Positions 24,290 through 35,740 of a stretch of 64,000 nt of DNA are shown here, one piece after another. The stretch is from Anagrus nilaparvatae. Its lineage: Eukaryota; Arthropoda; Insecta; Hymenoptera; Mymaridae. A program made the translations under genes and the position numbers. The stretch's first letter is position 1. Every line of letters begins with the position of its first letter. The notes beneath the pieces are model-generated. The model made no database searches and was not told the origin of the DNA. It saw nothing but the letters and a program-made list of their open reading frames with translations. Where the stretch lies: contig JAKSXM010000014.1 in NCBI GenBank assembly GCA_022575985.1, positions 29,016,001 through 29,080,000 on the forward strand, given 5' to 3'.

Positions 24290-24500
24290 TAAATAGTATA
24301 TTACGACCCATGGTCAGAAAAATAAAGAATGGCACAAATCACATTCAAGTCGAAGCCAAGGTTGGTAAACTACGATTTGGGACATTTTTTATTTATGGAC
24401 TGAGGTCATTAACGATTTTTCCATGTCAATAGCGAGAAAACACGTCTTTCTCAGCAGTCGGAAAATTCCTATTTTTGGGTCAATGACCATAAAAAATTAT
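24290..24500. mobile_element. decayed member of the GC-rich hairpin family
   Basis: AGTATATTACGACCCATGG and AATAAAGAATGGCACAAATC are the reverse complement of 47540-47595, and AGCGAGAAAACACGTCTTT matches the cluster at 62.3-63.0 kb. It lies about 200 bp before the first GS exon. Confidence 0.55.
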
Positions 24501-24704
24501 GAATTATTAGAATTTTTGCCCTGTACAGCTTTCATCCAAATGTGCCTTTCTTTAATTTTCCAACCTAAATAAACTAACTATTAAAAAAAGTAATAATTTA
24601 GCCTCCCTACAAGAAAAATATCTAAATTTTCACTAAATGTAGAAAATATTAAGCAAACAAAAATTAAGAAAGTAACATAGAAAATTTATTTTTCAGCATC
24701 AAAA

Positions 24705-27324
24705 ATGTCTAGAAGTATACTACGCGAATCAGCAAATGCAGCATTAGACAAAACAATATTAGACAGATATTTATCATTACCCCAACCAGATGATAAAATT
24801 CAAGCTGAATACATTTGGATCGATGGTACTGGCGAAGGTCTCAGATCTAAAACAAGAACATTAAATTTTCTACCAAAGAAACCATCAGGCAAGTAATTTT
24901 ATCATCTTTAATGAACTTCACATGTCAATCAAATTTATATATTATTTTTCAAAAAAATATATATCAATGCTATAAATATTTTATATAATTTTTTTAATAC
25001 TCTTTCTGTGATTTATTTTTATACTATTATTATTATGTAACTTTTATTATTATTATTAAAAACATGCAACTAAATGTAACTTGAATCCAGTTTAATCCAA
25101 AATTATAATAAAATCCTCTATCAATAATGATATGATTTTAAGGCTAAAAAATTCATATTTTTAGATACTATTTTCTATTTTACTCCATAAATTATTAATC
25201 AAAATTTTGAATATAATTTTAATCAATAAAAAACAAAATAATTAATAATCGTTATCATGTTTAATCATGCATAATTATCATGTTTTCAAGTAAATTTTTT
25301 TTTATATTCAGTATTTACAAGTACTATTATTCTTAATTAAATAATTGATTTTTAAGCCTAATATCATAATTCATAATAACCACTATATTAATAATAATCT
25401 TCTTAAATATTTTATTTTTTTAATGAATTACGTGAGATTTTTTAATTTGATACAAATTACCTTATGTGTGTATTATTTTTTTTAAATTAAAAACAATTTA
25501 TTAATCATAATAATAATTTATTTAAAATTTATGCAATTTAGCAGTTTTAATTTATTTTCGCGATTTTTTAATTCAGTAATTTTTTATTATTTTAATTTTA
25601 GTATAATATACGTTAAGTGTGTGTAAAATGATTTGTTTTATGTAAGCTAATTTGTGATTAAATTGTGGATCCGAGATACATTTAATTGAAGGGTTAAAGT
25701 ATCAATTAATTTAAATCTAAATTATAGGTAATTCTTTTTTTAAAAAATTACGTTTTTTTCACAATTTTTCATGAAATGTCTATACTCAGGCGAGTAGAAT
25801 TTTTACAAAACAAACGATTTTAAAAATATTTTAAGGTCAAAGCGTGATACTTTTAATTAAAAAAAAAAATAATTTTGAATTTTATGTCTGGAGGTTTTTG
25901 AGGCTGTTGATTCGAAATCTGGACATAAAAAAATCATTACAGTCAACCTAGGGGTAGAAAATTTAATTAAATAGTGGCTGGAAAGATTAAAAATAATCTT
26001 CTATGCTCTAAGTCACTAGTTTATTGAATTTTCTACTCCTATAGGCTGACTGTTATGATTTTTTTATGTTCAGATTACGAATCAAAAGCTTCAAAATCTC
26101 AAACCCTCGGAACTAAAATAAGAAAAAAAGGCCTAAAAATGATATGCACTTTTGTCAAAGTAGCGTGCTTAGGCCACTAAATAACAGTTTCAAACTTCTG
26201 CAGACATTTTCTGAAAGGTTAAAAATGAAAAAAAACTAAAAAACTGATCTAGTAAAAAGTTTTTAGCCCTGAAACCATTATTAGGCATTAAAAGTGTCTC
26301 GGAAAAAAAGTAGATTTGGAAAAAAGGGGGCTTAGGATAAAAAAGTTTTTATTAAAAAATTTCATATTTTATAAATCAATTAATCTTTACTGTTTTAGAT
26401 TTGCCAATTTGGAATTACGATGGTAGTTCAACGTATCAAGCGCATGGAGAAAACAGTGAGGTTTTCTTGGTACCAGTTGCAATTTACAAGGACCCATTCC
26501 GAAGGAATAACAATGTCTTGGTATTATGTGAAACGTTTGATTTTAATATGACACCCTGTAAAACGAATAAACGACATGAAACAAAGAAAGCCATGGATTT
26601 AGTGAAAGCTGAAGAGCCATGGTTTGGGATCGAACAAGAATATACGCTTTTAGATGTGGATGGTCGTCCTCTTGGCTGGCCTCGTAATGGTTTTCCTGCT
26701 CCTCAAGGTCCATATTACTGTGGCGTTGGTGCAAATAAGGTAACAGCTCGAGAAATCGTCGAAGCTCATTATCGAGCTTGCTTATACGCAGGGGTGCCAA
26801 TTTGTGGTACAAACGCCGAGGTCATGCCCAGTCAATGGGAATATCAAGTAGGACCAAGCGTTGGAATTGCTTGCGGAGACGATTTATGGATGTCAAGATT
26901 TATTTTACACCGTGTGGCCGAAGAATTCGGAGTCGTTGTAAGTCTAGACCCTAAGCCCATCGAAGGTGACTGGAATGGTGCTGGAGCACATACTAACTTC
27001 TCAACCAAAACCATGCGTGCTGAAGGAGGAATCCAAGAAATCAATAGAGCTATCGAAAAAATGAGCTTACGACACCCAGAGCACATTCGTGCTTACGATC
27101 CTCGCGAAGGTCGTGACAACATGAGAAGATTAACTGGTAAACACGAAACTAGCAGTATTCATGATTTCAGTTCAGGTGTTGCCAATCGCACAGTCAGTAT
27201 TCGTATTCCTAGATCATGTGCTCAAGATAAACGTGGTTATCTTGAAGATCGTAGACCTAGCAGTAATTGCGATCCTTACTCTGTTACTAATGCTCTTGTA
27301 CGTACATGTCTCCTTAATGAGTAA
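24705..27324 (+). CDS. GS: Glutamine synthetase, cytosolic form
   Basis: Two coding exons, 24705-24888 and 26399-27324, give 369 residues, the normal length for an animal GS. The intron uses a GC donor (TCAG|GCAAGT) and an AG acceptor. It falls after the first base of a codon, exactly where the mitochondrial paralogue is split. The N-terminal beta-grasp domain holds NYDGSS (67-72). The catalytic domain has metal-binding FGIEQEY (137-143), [15 protein letters not shown], the [13 protein letters not shown]/glutamate loop (254-263) and RIPR. The enzyme makes glutamine from glutamate, ammonia and ATP. There is no presequence ([17 protein letters not shown]), so it is taken as cytosolic. An acceptor at 24696 implies a 5'-UTR intron. 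A poly-A signal lies at 27468. Confidence 0.95.
24889..24894 (+). promoter_or_regulatory. GC-type 5' splice site
   Basis: Exon end TCAG followed by GCAAGT, the consensus of GC-AG introns. Using any nearby GT would break the frame and lose the family-conserved junction ([13 protein letters not shown]). Confidence 0.85.
25890..26110. mobile_element. inverted-repeat MITE inside the GS intron
   Basis: The left part (TTGATTCGAAATCTGGACAT, AAAAAAATCATTACAGTCA) and right part (TGACTGTTATGATTTTTTTA, TCAGATTACGAATCAA) are reverse complements over about 85 bp around a roughly 40-bp loop. Confidence 0.65.
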
Positions 27325-28650
27325 CCGTAATTTTTGTTTGTTTTGTTCTCTCTATTTATTGATGTAGATAAAAATATCTATAAATGTACAACAATGAATT
27401 TTCGTAATATACATAGATGTAGATAAAAATTCAATTATACAACCAAAAAACAAATATCAGTAGGTTAAATAAAAAAATTTGTTAAGCAATATTTTAATAA
27501 TAAAAAAAAAATCTAAAAAAAAATAAAACTTCACAAGTACCTGTTATTATGATAAAATAAGTGTATAAAAATATTATCAAAATACACATACAAATATCAA
27601 TGTGTTGATGTAAATATCGTCTATTAAAATGTGAAATTTAAAATGAATTAAATTCTAAAGAGAAAAATTGTATACTAAAAATTTAAATAACGAATGTAAA
27701 GTAATTGAAGTACAATTTTTTGTAAAAATTTTAATTTAAGTATAAATATGTAATATTATGTACACTGTAAAATAAAATTGTTATTTTAAAATAATTTGAT
27801 TTTTTATTTTAGAATTTTTTTTACAGTGTATTTTAATATTTCAAATAACGAAGAAATATAATGAAAGAAAGTGATAAAGTAATTTTTTTAATTATTTATA
27901 TATATATATGTATTTAATTGTATATTTTTTAGGTATCTGATGTTAATTTAATTTTTTAGTGCCAAATATATTTAGTTTATAAAGATTGTTTTTAAAAAAT
28001 AGTGTGATTTTTCTATTATTGTTTACATTGTTAGGTTGTTCTGTTTGAATGTAAGCTGAGCAACTTGACATGCAAAATTGGGTTGAACCTGAATTTTTAA
28101 ACATAAAACGAATACAATTGGCTCAAATAACTGTCAAAAACTCATAAAAATTAATATTTTTACCCTAAAATCCCATTTGTATTTTTTAGGATCAGACATT
28201 TCAAATATTGAATTAAAAATTCATTCAACCCAAATTTACAATGTAATAAAATATTTTTAAAAAAATTCTCTATTATTATAAACATACACAATGAGTTATA
28301 ATTATAGGATGTAGATATTAAATTACAAAAAAAAAAATGAAATAAAAAAAAGTGAAAACAATAATTTAAAAAGAAAACAAATACACATAAATGATGAATC
28401 TCGTGATTAATAAAAAATATTTGATAAACAAATAAATACGTCATTTTATTAATGCATCTAAATAAATTTCTTTTTTTTTTTTTTTTATTATATTTGTTAT
28501 TATTGCATTTAAACAATAATTTCTTTTGCTGTTAATTGTTTTAAAAAAATTTATGATGGTGATAAAATGTTGCAAAATCAAAATTGTTATGTGTATAAAA
28601 AAATTTATTTTTGAATGTATAAAATAAATTTAAAAAATATACCTCAACAG
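27325..28650. other. 3' UTR of GS and non-coding spacer
   Basis: An AATAAA at 27468-27473 is a plausible GS poly-A signal. The rest is AT-rich and non-coding apart from the tiny MITE at 27763-27828. Confidence 0.45.
27763..27828. mobile_element. 66-bp MITE, CACTGTAAAA ends, TA target site
   Basis: CACTGTAAAATAAAA at the left and TTTTTTTTACAGTG at the right are inverted, with TA outside each end. A related but less perfect unit seems to start at 29935. Confidence 0.6.
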
Positions 28651-29934
28651 TATATATGTTGCCGTTAAAGTCCGCTCTCCCGATAATGTTAACATTAACC
28701 AGTTAAAGTTAACTTTAGCGAAGCGTTTTGGTTAAAGTCCACGAAAACGATTAAAATGAATAAAAATGTAACATTAGCGGCTTCATATTCGTTAAAGTTA
28801 ACTTTAACCAAACCCTGTTAGTTAAAGTCCATGTAGAGAATAAAACACAAAAAACTTACTATAGTAAATGCTTCGACCTTGAGCTATAGCTTCAAATAAA
28901 AAATACTGAACAGATATATTGGATATATTTTTTTAAATAATTTTTATTTGAATATTAAATATCACGCAAATCTTAATGTTTTTTTAAAATTAAATTGTTT
29001 TATTTTATTATAACAATTCAAATTTATTATTGAATTTTTAACTTTCATAAAATTTTTTTTTCAAAAAAAAAAAAAATCAAAAATAAATATTTTTATTATA
29101 TTTTTTAATTAAAATTTTTATTTGTTTATTATATCCAATTTTAATATTATTTATTGAAACATGGTAAACTTTGATGGCATTTAGAATTGCACAGAAAACC
29201 TTTTGATTTGCATTTACATTTATTATACTTTCCTTATTTCTTTGAAAGTAATAAAATTTTTTTTTCACTTAGTTTATAAAATATGTAAAACTAGTTTAAA
29301 AAAAAATTCTAAAAAAAAACACACATTATTATTATTACTATTACGCAATACATTCCTAAAATTTGTTTCATGTAATAAAAAAAAAAATGGGTCAACTCCC
29401 AAAATTTGAAATTTGATTTAATTTTTAATAGTATGTACTGTTGTACTAAGGGCAAGGGGGGCCGAAGGCCCCATGCGCCAATTTTTATGTTTTTTATAAC
29501 CATCCTCGTTATAAGGCACCCCTAGGGTTAGGTTAGGTTAGGTTAGCCGGGGGGGGGGGCGCGAGGATGCACTTAATTACGTTTTAAACCCATAAAAAAT
29601 TTAAAGTTGGTATTGAATCTAACCATGTATTATACGTATTTTATTTAAAAAAATAAATCTGTTCAGCATTTTTTATTTGAAGGTATAATTTATAGCAGCA
29701 GCATTTACTATAGTAAAATTTTTTGTTTTATTCCCTTCATGGACTTTAACTAACACGGCTTGGTTAAAGTTAACTTTAACGAACATGAAGCCGCTAATGT
29801 TACATTTTTATTCATTTTAATCGTTTTCGTGGGCTTTAACCAAAACGCTTCGCTAAAGTTAACTTTAACTGGTTAATGTTAACATTATCGGGAGAGCGGA
29901 CTCTAACGGTAACATATATATATACACTGTAAAA
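28651..29934. mobile_element. 1.28-kb foldback element carrying TTAGG repeats
   Basis: Terminal inverted repeats of about 220 bp: left from TATATATGTTGCCGTTAAAG through the GCATTTACTATAG-complement block at about 28870, right at 29705-29934. Each arm holds several copies of GTTAAAGTTAACTTTA, itself a palindrome. The middle has a GC-rich patch with GGTTAGGTTAGGTTAGG at 29526-29545 and an adjoining run of G. No transposase is visible. Confidence 0.75.
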
Positions 29935-31480
29935 AAAATACATAGTATAAGATGCAAATTTTTTATTGTTTGTATTTTTAGCTTAGAGTTTTGTTGTAAA
30001 ATTTGCTTATTTTCGAAAATACCTAAAAATGGAAGCAATTAAGGTTTAGTAAATATCTGGACAGATATTTTACAGTATAGGTACAAAAGACACTAAGATT
30101 TAATTAAATTAGGGGTTGGTACAGGAGAATTCGAAAAATAAGCAAATTTTAATGATATTCAGCACTTAATAGTTTCTGCTATGCACTTTAGCACTAAAAT
30201 TTGTTGCTTATTATGAAAATAAGCTACTAAATGGGCCAAATCTTTGTATCCTAAGTTAATATGTAGCTCAAAATAGTTCATATATTTATTTTTCTTATAA
30301 AATACTTTAAGTACACGAAAAATTAAAAAAAATTTATCTTTATTTGTCATACTTTTTTGGATTCAAAAGACTTGAAAATTTCTCCTAACAAGCTCCTGAA
30401 ATTATTTTCTAATTACTCACATTAATTTCTAACGAGTTTAAATTTTTAATTGAGACATATTATATGTGAAAAATAAAGAAAAATATATAATTATATAAAA
30501 TATATATAACGAAGTACATAAAAAATATTATGGCCTTCGCATTTGACAATATATTGTAGCTCTTAAGAAATACTAAATAATAAAAAATTTAACAAAAACT
30601 TTATTTATAGAATATTTTTAGTTTAAAATTATTTATATTAGATTATATATATTATAAATTTTAATTTAAACCATATTATTATGATTGTAATATATATATA
30701 TTTTAGATATATATACAGAATGATTAAGCAGTTTATTAAAATTTTAAAAAGTAAAAAAATTTTTTTTCATAGTTTTTGAAAAATTCTTTGAAATTCCCAG
30801 TCTATTACTATCTGATAAATTAAACAGTGTAATTACGCACAAAATAATATTTTAAGTCTATTTTATTGTTATCATTTGTATACTTTGTGACTCTATAGTA
30901 TAATAATTAAAAATATTATCTTTTCTAAATTTTATTCTTAGATTCAAAATATTTATGTATAATAGTTTGGGATCTGTCTTTGATTATTTTGATTTATATA
31001 TTTACAAAAACTATAGTGGAAATCAAATTAGATTTACTTACGAACCCAAAAAAATATCAATAGTCTCATTAAAATCTCAAAATTTTAAAATTAACCAGCA
31101 GCCACCTAATATACATGAAAAACTTGTAAAATATTTATAATTTAAAAAAAGTTTTTTTTCCTTTTGATCATTTTTTTTACAAAATAAAAAAAGGATACTA
31201 TAAAAAATGATAATAATAATCATATAAATGAAGTATACGTAAATATTAAACATAAAAAAAAAAGAATTCAATAATATGTTTTCAAAAATATGTATATTTT
31301 GCATTGTAAATCTGAATATACAACAAAAAAAGTTAAATAATAAAAAATATTTATGTTTTCATCAAATTCTTGTAATTTATTTTAATTTAATATCTTTTTT
31401 AGAGAACCTAAAATTTTGTAAAAATAAAAGCGAAATTAGATCACTAATTTTTTAAAAAGGTATCCTAAATTTTCGCTTCT
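29935..31480. other. non-coding AT-rich spacer
   Basis: Starts with a CACTGTAAAA end that may pair with TTTTACAGTA near 30075 (a diverged MITE). Nothing coding is seen in the remainder. Confidence 0.4.
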
Positions 31481-32343
31481 GATTTTCACTGGCCAACATG
31501 AGATTCGCTCTACTATATGTTTTTTTGGTCGCTGATCACGAAAATCGGGGTCTTTTCCGGGAGATATTTTCGGTACACCCTTAAATTTGCAAAAAGTACT
31601 CACAGAAAGGGGTTTTTTTTATATATTAGCAAACTGAGTTTCTAGATTTAGCCTAAGATTGGTCTTCTAGGGTTTTTTGGGTCACTGATCAAGAATTTAA
31701 GGTAATTTTTAATTAATAATTAACATTTCACCCTTAAATTAGTAAAAATTACCCCTAAAAGGGGGTGTTTTTGCTAATTTTGCACTTTGAGCGACCAAAT
31801 TAGGTCCTTAAGGGGTTTTTGGGTCGCTGATCAAGAATTTGGGGGAGTTTTTTATGAATAATTAATATTTCACCCTTAAATTAGCAAAATTAACCCCGTT
31901 CAAAGTGCAAAAATTGCAAATGCCCCCCACATAATGGTTGTTTTTGCTAATTTAAGGGTAAAGTATTAATTATTCACCAAAAACTCCCCCAAATTCTTGA
32001 TTACCGATCCAAAAAACCCGTATGAACTTAATTTGGACACTCAAAGTGCAAAAATAGCAAAAACATCCCTTTTAAGGGTTGTTTTTACTAATTTAAGGGT
32101 GAAATGTTAATTATTTATAAAAAAATTACCTCTTGATCAGCGACCCGAAAAACTCTCTAAGACCAATTCTTGGCTAAAATAGAAACTCAGTTTTCTAATA
32201 TATATAAAAAAAACCCTTTTTGGGGGTAGTTTTTGCAAGTTTAAGGGTGTTCCGAAAATATCTCCCGGAAAAGACCTAAATTTTCGTAATCAGCGACCCA
32301 AAAAACATACAGTAGAGCAAATCTCATTTTGGCCAGTGAAAAT
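31481..32343. mobile_element. long near-palindrome (foldback), arms about 430 bp
   Basis: From GATTTTCACTGGCCAACATG at the left to GGCCAGTGAAAATAC at the right the sequence reads as its own reverse complement with scattered changes. The centre is at about 31910. Arms carry short internal repeats (CCCTTAAATTAGCAAAA, GGTCGCTGATCA, TCCGGGAGATATTTTCGG). It is non-coding. Related decayed copies lie at 20880-21130 and 38080-38480. Confidence 0.75.
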
Positions 32344-32769
32344 ACACCCCAAACCGCGATTTGACTGAAGTGTTTCTAGATCACAAAGCAATCTATTTTC
32401 TAAAGCGAAAATTGGATAAATTTTCTGCGGATTGAAGGTAATGCCAATTTACACAATTCGGGGATAAGTAATACTCCAGTCAAATCACGGTTTTGATTGT
32501 AAGTTTGTAAGAAAATCGGGGTCTTTCTATGAAAAATTAGGGCTTTATGGGTGAAGCGCAAATTTTTAGTAGGTAGTAACCTAAGATTCGTGATCAGCGA
32601 CCCAAGAAACCCATATGGACCAAATCTGGTGACTTAATCTTCTAATACATCAAAAATTCCCTATCATCAACTGCAATCAACAACCCAAAAAACCTATTGT
32701 AAACCAAATCTGGTGGCCACAATTTATAAAGCCCCGCCCTCCACCGTGATTTGATTCAAGTATAACGCA
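32344..32769. other. non-coding, degraded foldback-like sequence
   Basis: Shares phrases with the adjoining palindrome (GATCAGCGACCCAAGAAACCC) and with itself (ATTTGACTGAAG against AGTCAAATCACGG). It is probably a further decayed repeat. Confidence 0.35.
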
Positions 32770-34210
32770 TTTTATCATGGAACTTGTTAATTGGATAGGG
32801 TATCTGAAAAAGAGGGGGGGGGGGGTGAAATGGACTTAATATTTTCAATTTAGTGGACCTTTGGTGCAGAAGTCCCTAAAGACCTTTGGTGCAGAAGTAC
32901 CTAGGGATCTTTGGTGCAGAATTTTTAAAGAATTTATTGTAAAAATGAATAAAAAATAAATTCATATTATTTAAAAAACAATAATAATTTGAAAATTTAA
33001 TTAATTTTGTTTACTTTGAAGTGTAAGCAGCATGATTTCTATAGTAAAATTTAAATATAAATATTTGGATATAAATATTGATATTATAAATACAATAGAT
33101 ACTTTATTATCAGTGTCATAAGTGAACATGTTTCATGCTCGTTGGTTGTGTATAGTTACAAAAACCGGTTATAAATTTTAACATGGAACATGTTCATTGG
33201 ATGGGGTATTTGAAAAAGTCCGGCTCGGCAAGGGTGAAAAATTGACGTTTTAGGGGGGGGGGTGAAATGGACTTAGAATATTTTCGATTCAGGGACTTTT
33301 GGTGCAGAAGTACCTAGGGACTATTGGTGTAGAAGTCCCTAAAGACCTTTGGTGCAGAAGTACCTAGGAACCTTTGGTGCAGAAGTCCCTAAAGACCTTT
33401 GGTGCAGAAGTACCTAGGAACCTTTGGTGCAGAAGTCCCTAAAGACCTTTGGTGTAGATGTACCTAGGGACTATTGGAGCAGAAGTCCCTAAAGACCTTT
33501 GGTGCAGAAGTACCTAGGAACCTTTGGTGCAGAAGTCCCTAAAGACCTTTGGTGCAGAAGTACCTAGGGAGCATTGGTGCAGAAGTCCCTAAAGACCTTT
33601 GGTGCAGAAGTACCTAGGAACCTTTGGTGCAGAAGTCCCTAAAGACCTTTGGTGTAGATGTACCTAGGGACTATTGGAGCAGAAGTCCCTAAAGACCTTT
33701 GGTGCAGAAGTACCTAGGAACCTTTGGTGCAGAAGTCCCTAAAGACCTTTGGTGCAGAAGTACCTAGGGAGCATTGGTGCAGAAGTCCCTAAAGACCTTT
33801 GGTGCAGAAGTACCTAGGGACTATTGGTGCAGAATTCCCTAAAGACCTTTGGTGCAGAAATACCTAGGAACCTTTGGTGCAGAAGTACTAGGGAGCATTG
33901 GTGCAGAAGTCCCTAAAGACCTTTGGTGCAGAAGTACCTAGGAAGTATTGGTGCAGAATTTTTAAGAATTTATTGTAAAAATTAATAAAAAATAAATTCA
34001 TATTATTTAAAAAACTAATAATTTGAAAATTTAATTAATTTTGTTCACTTTGATGTCTAAGCAGCATGATTTCTATAATAAAAATCTAAATATAAATATT
34101 TGCATATAAATATTTATATTATGAACACAATAGATACTTTATTATCAATGTTATAAGTGAACATGTTCCATGCTCGTTGGTTGTGTAGATACAAAAACCG
34201 GTTATAAATT
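32770..34210. repeat. minisatellite with 25-bp units, 50- and 200-bp higher order, in a duplicated frame
   Basis: The basic unit is CTTTGGTGCAGAAGT plus 10 variable bases (25 bp). Two unit types alternate (TACCTAGGAA and CCCTAAAGA), giving a 50-bp dimer. Rare variants (GTGTAGATG at 33453 and 33653; GGAGCATTGG at 33568 and 33768) recur exactly 200 bp apart, so eight units form a higher-order repeat. Short array at 32862-32925, main array about 33296-33955. Each array is followed by the same roughly 250-bp AT-rich block, and both are preceded by a poly-G/GGTGAAATGGACTT block. The whole unit is therefore duplicated. Confidence 0.85.
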
Positions 34211-34214
34211 TTTT

Positions 34215-34790
34215 TTTTTTTATTTTGTGGGTACCACTACCGGGAATTTTTCTGGTTTTTTTAAGAAATCGCCAGTGATATTTAAAATTCGCACTTATCC
34301 CTTCGAGGTTACGTATTTTTTGAATGCCCCTACACCTAAATCGTTATAGTAGAAGAGTCCTGAGTTACCAAACATAATTGCAAATAGACAATAAAACTAT
34401 TGAAAGGACTGAGGGTACCGACTGAGTCTTATGTTAAATAAGCTTGGCTGAACCGAAATTGCTTAGGCTGAAACCTAGGTTGTTACCCAGGTGAAAATTT
34501 TGTTACCAATTGAATTTCCGTAATTGATAATCCGTAAGATTAATAATGATATTTGAATCAAGAAAATTTTCGAGATTTTTATTGGGACCAAAGACTGTAG
34601 CTTTAGTTTTGCTAAGATTTATACCTAATTAATTTTCATTTGCCACATTGCATTGCTTGTTATGTCATCAGTAAGCTTATTTAGATTTAAATAGATGTTA
34701 TCGTAGTCAGTCGAGAGGTAAAAATTTGAAAGTCATCAGCGAATAATAACCTGTTTAAGTTCCTGATGAAGTGAAGTTTTTTGTAAATCT
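34215..34790 (-). mobile_element. LINE reverse-transcriptase fragment
   Basis: On the minus strand, 34755-34690 reads LFADDFQIFTSRLTT, with FADD being the RT catalytic box (codons at 34743-34732). A segment ending LSKTKATVFGPNKN follows, as is typical after the palm of CR1/Jockey-type RTs. Several stops and frame changes follow. It is a dead fragment. Confidence 0.6.
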
Positions 34791-35600
34791 TAAGTAAGTC
34801 AGTTTACTTTCAAGAAATTTAAGAATTTTGCCTTATGAATCATTTGATTTACTTCAGAGAAATTTGGCAAAAATTTTATGTTTTTATTCTTTTTTTTCGC
34901 TATGAGTTACTTATATACCATAATTTTTTTTCTATCAACCAAATTATCTATTGTCTTCGTTTTTATTAATTTTTTAACTTTTAAAATACAAAAAATAAAC
35001 CAAAATTTACCTTTGTTTTTTTCGCATCGCAAAAAATTAATTTTTTGTTGTTTATAAACATTTCTTCAAACAAAAAATTAATTTAAATATAAAATGTCTG
35101 AAAAATAAAAATTTTTTTTAAAAATTTATTATTAAAAACAGTCTGAAGTTGGATAAACATAAAAAAAGAATTAAAAAAAAGGCGAAAAATATATGTTGTC
35201 AAGCGTATTTACGCATGCTCTTGATGAAAATAATACTTTTCTCTCATTCTAATTTTCGTATGTGTAATATTAAAAAGCCGGTTCTTTCTCTATGTATTTC
35301 CCTTTCTCCTGTCATGAATAAAGTAGTAACACTATAAAGAAATTTTGTTAAAAGCAGAAGAAGTAAATCTGCAAGCATTTATGTGCAAAAAAATTTTTTT
35401 TGCACATAAAAAAAAAATTCTCAAATATAAACAAGTAAAAAAAAGTCTAAAATATAATCTTAAATTAAATAAAATAAAAATTGTTATGGAAATAAATGAC
35501 AATAAAAAAAATTTTAAATTAATATTAAAAGACAGTAGTAGTCATTTTGAGCCCATACGCATACATAATACAGCGACGACGATACGTTATCGAAAACAGT
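34791..35600. other. non-coding spacer upstream of mitochondrial GS
   Basis: AT-rich. Small ORFs here are Lys/Asn-rich by composition and look non-coding. Confidence 0.4.
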
Positions 35601-35602
35601 GA

Positions 35603-35640
35603 TATAAAAGGAGTTGTTTTAAAAGCCAGCAGTCTCAGAA
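35603..35640 (+). promoter_or_regulatory. candidate core promoter of mitochondrial GS
   Basis: TATAAAAG at 35603-35610, with an initiator-like GCAGTCTC about 28 bp further on (35630-35637). The start codon is at 35741, giving a roughly 110-nt leader. The spacing fits a TATA plus Inr promoter. Confidence 0.5.
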
Positions 35641-35740
35641 ATAATCTGGCTATTAAACTATTCACTTCGTTTAAATTAAAACAACAAAATTAAATGATTT
35701 TTTTATAACAATTTTAAATAGAAATTAAAATTTTTTAAAA

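Noticed and set aside
29526..29545. TTAGG copies as a telomere or chromosome end
   Set aside because: Only about four units, inside a transposon and flanked by single-copy genes.
33296..33955. Regular repeats resembling a CRISPR array
   Set aside because: The sequence between repeats is not unique; the 25-bp units are contiguous and the context is a eukaryotic genome. It is a minisatellite.
35345..35602. 85-codon ORF upstream of mitochondrial GS
   Set aside because: Lys/Asn/Ile-rich by base composition and ends at the candidate TATA box; no recognisable domain.
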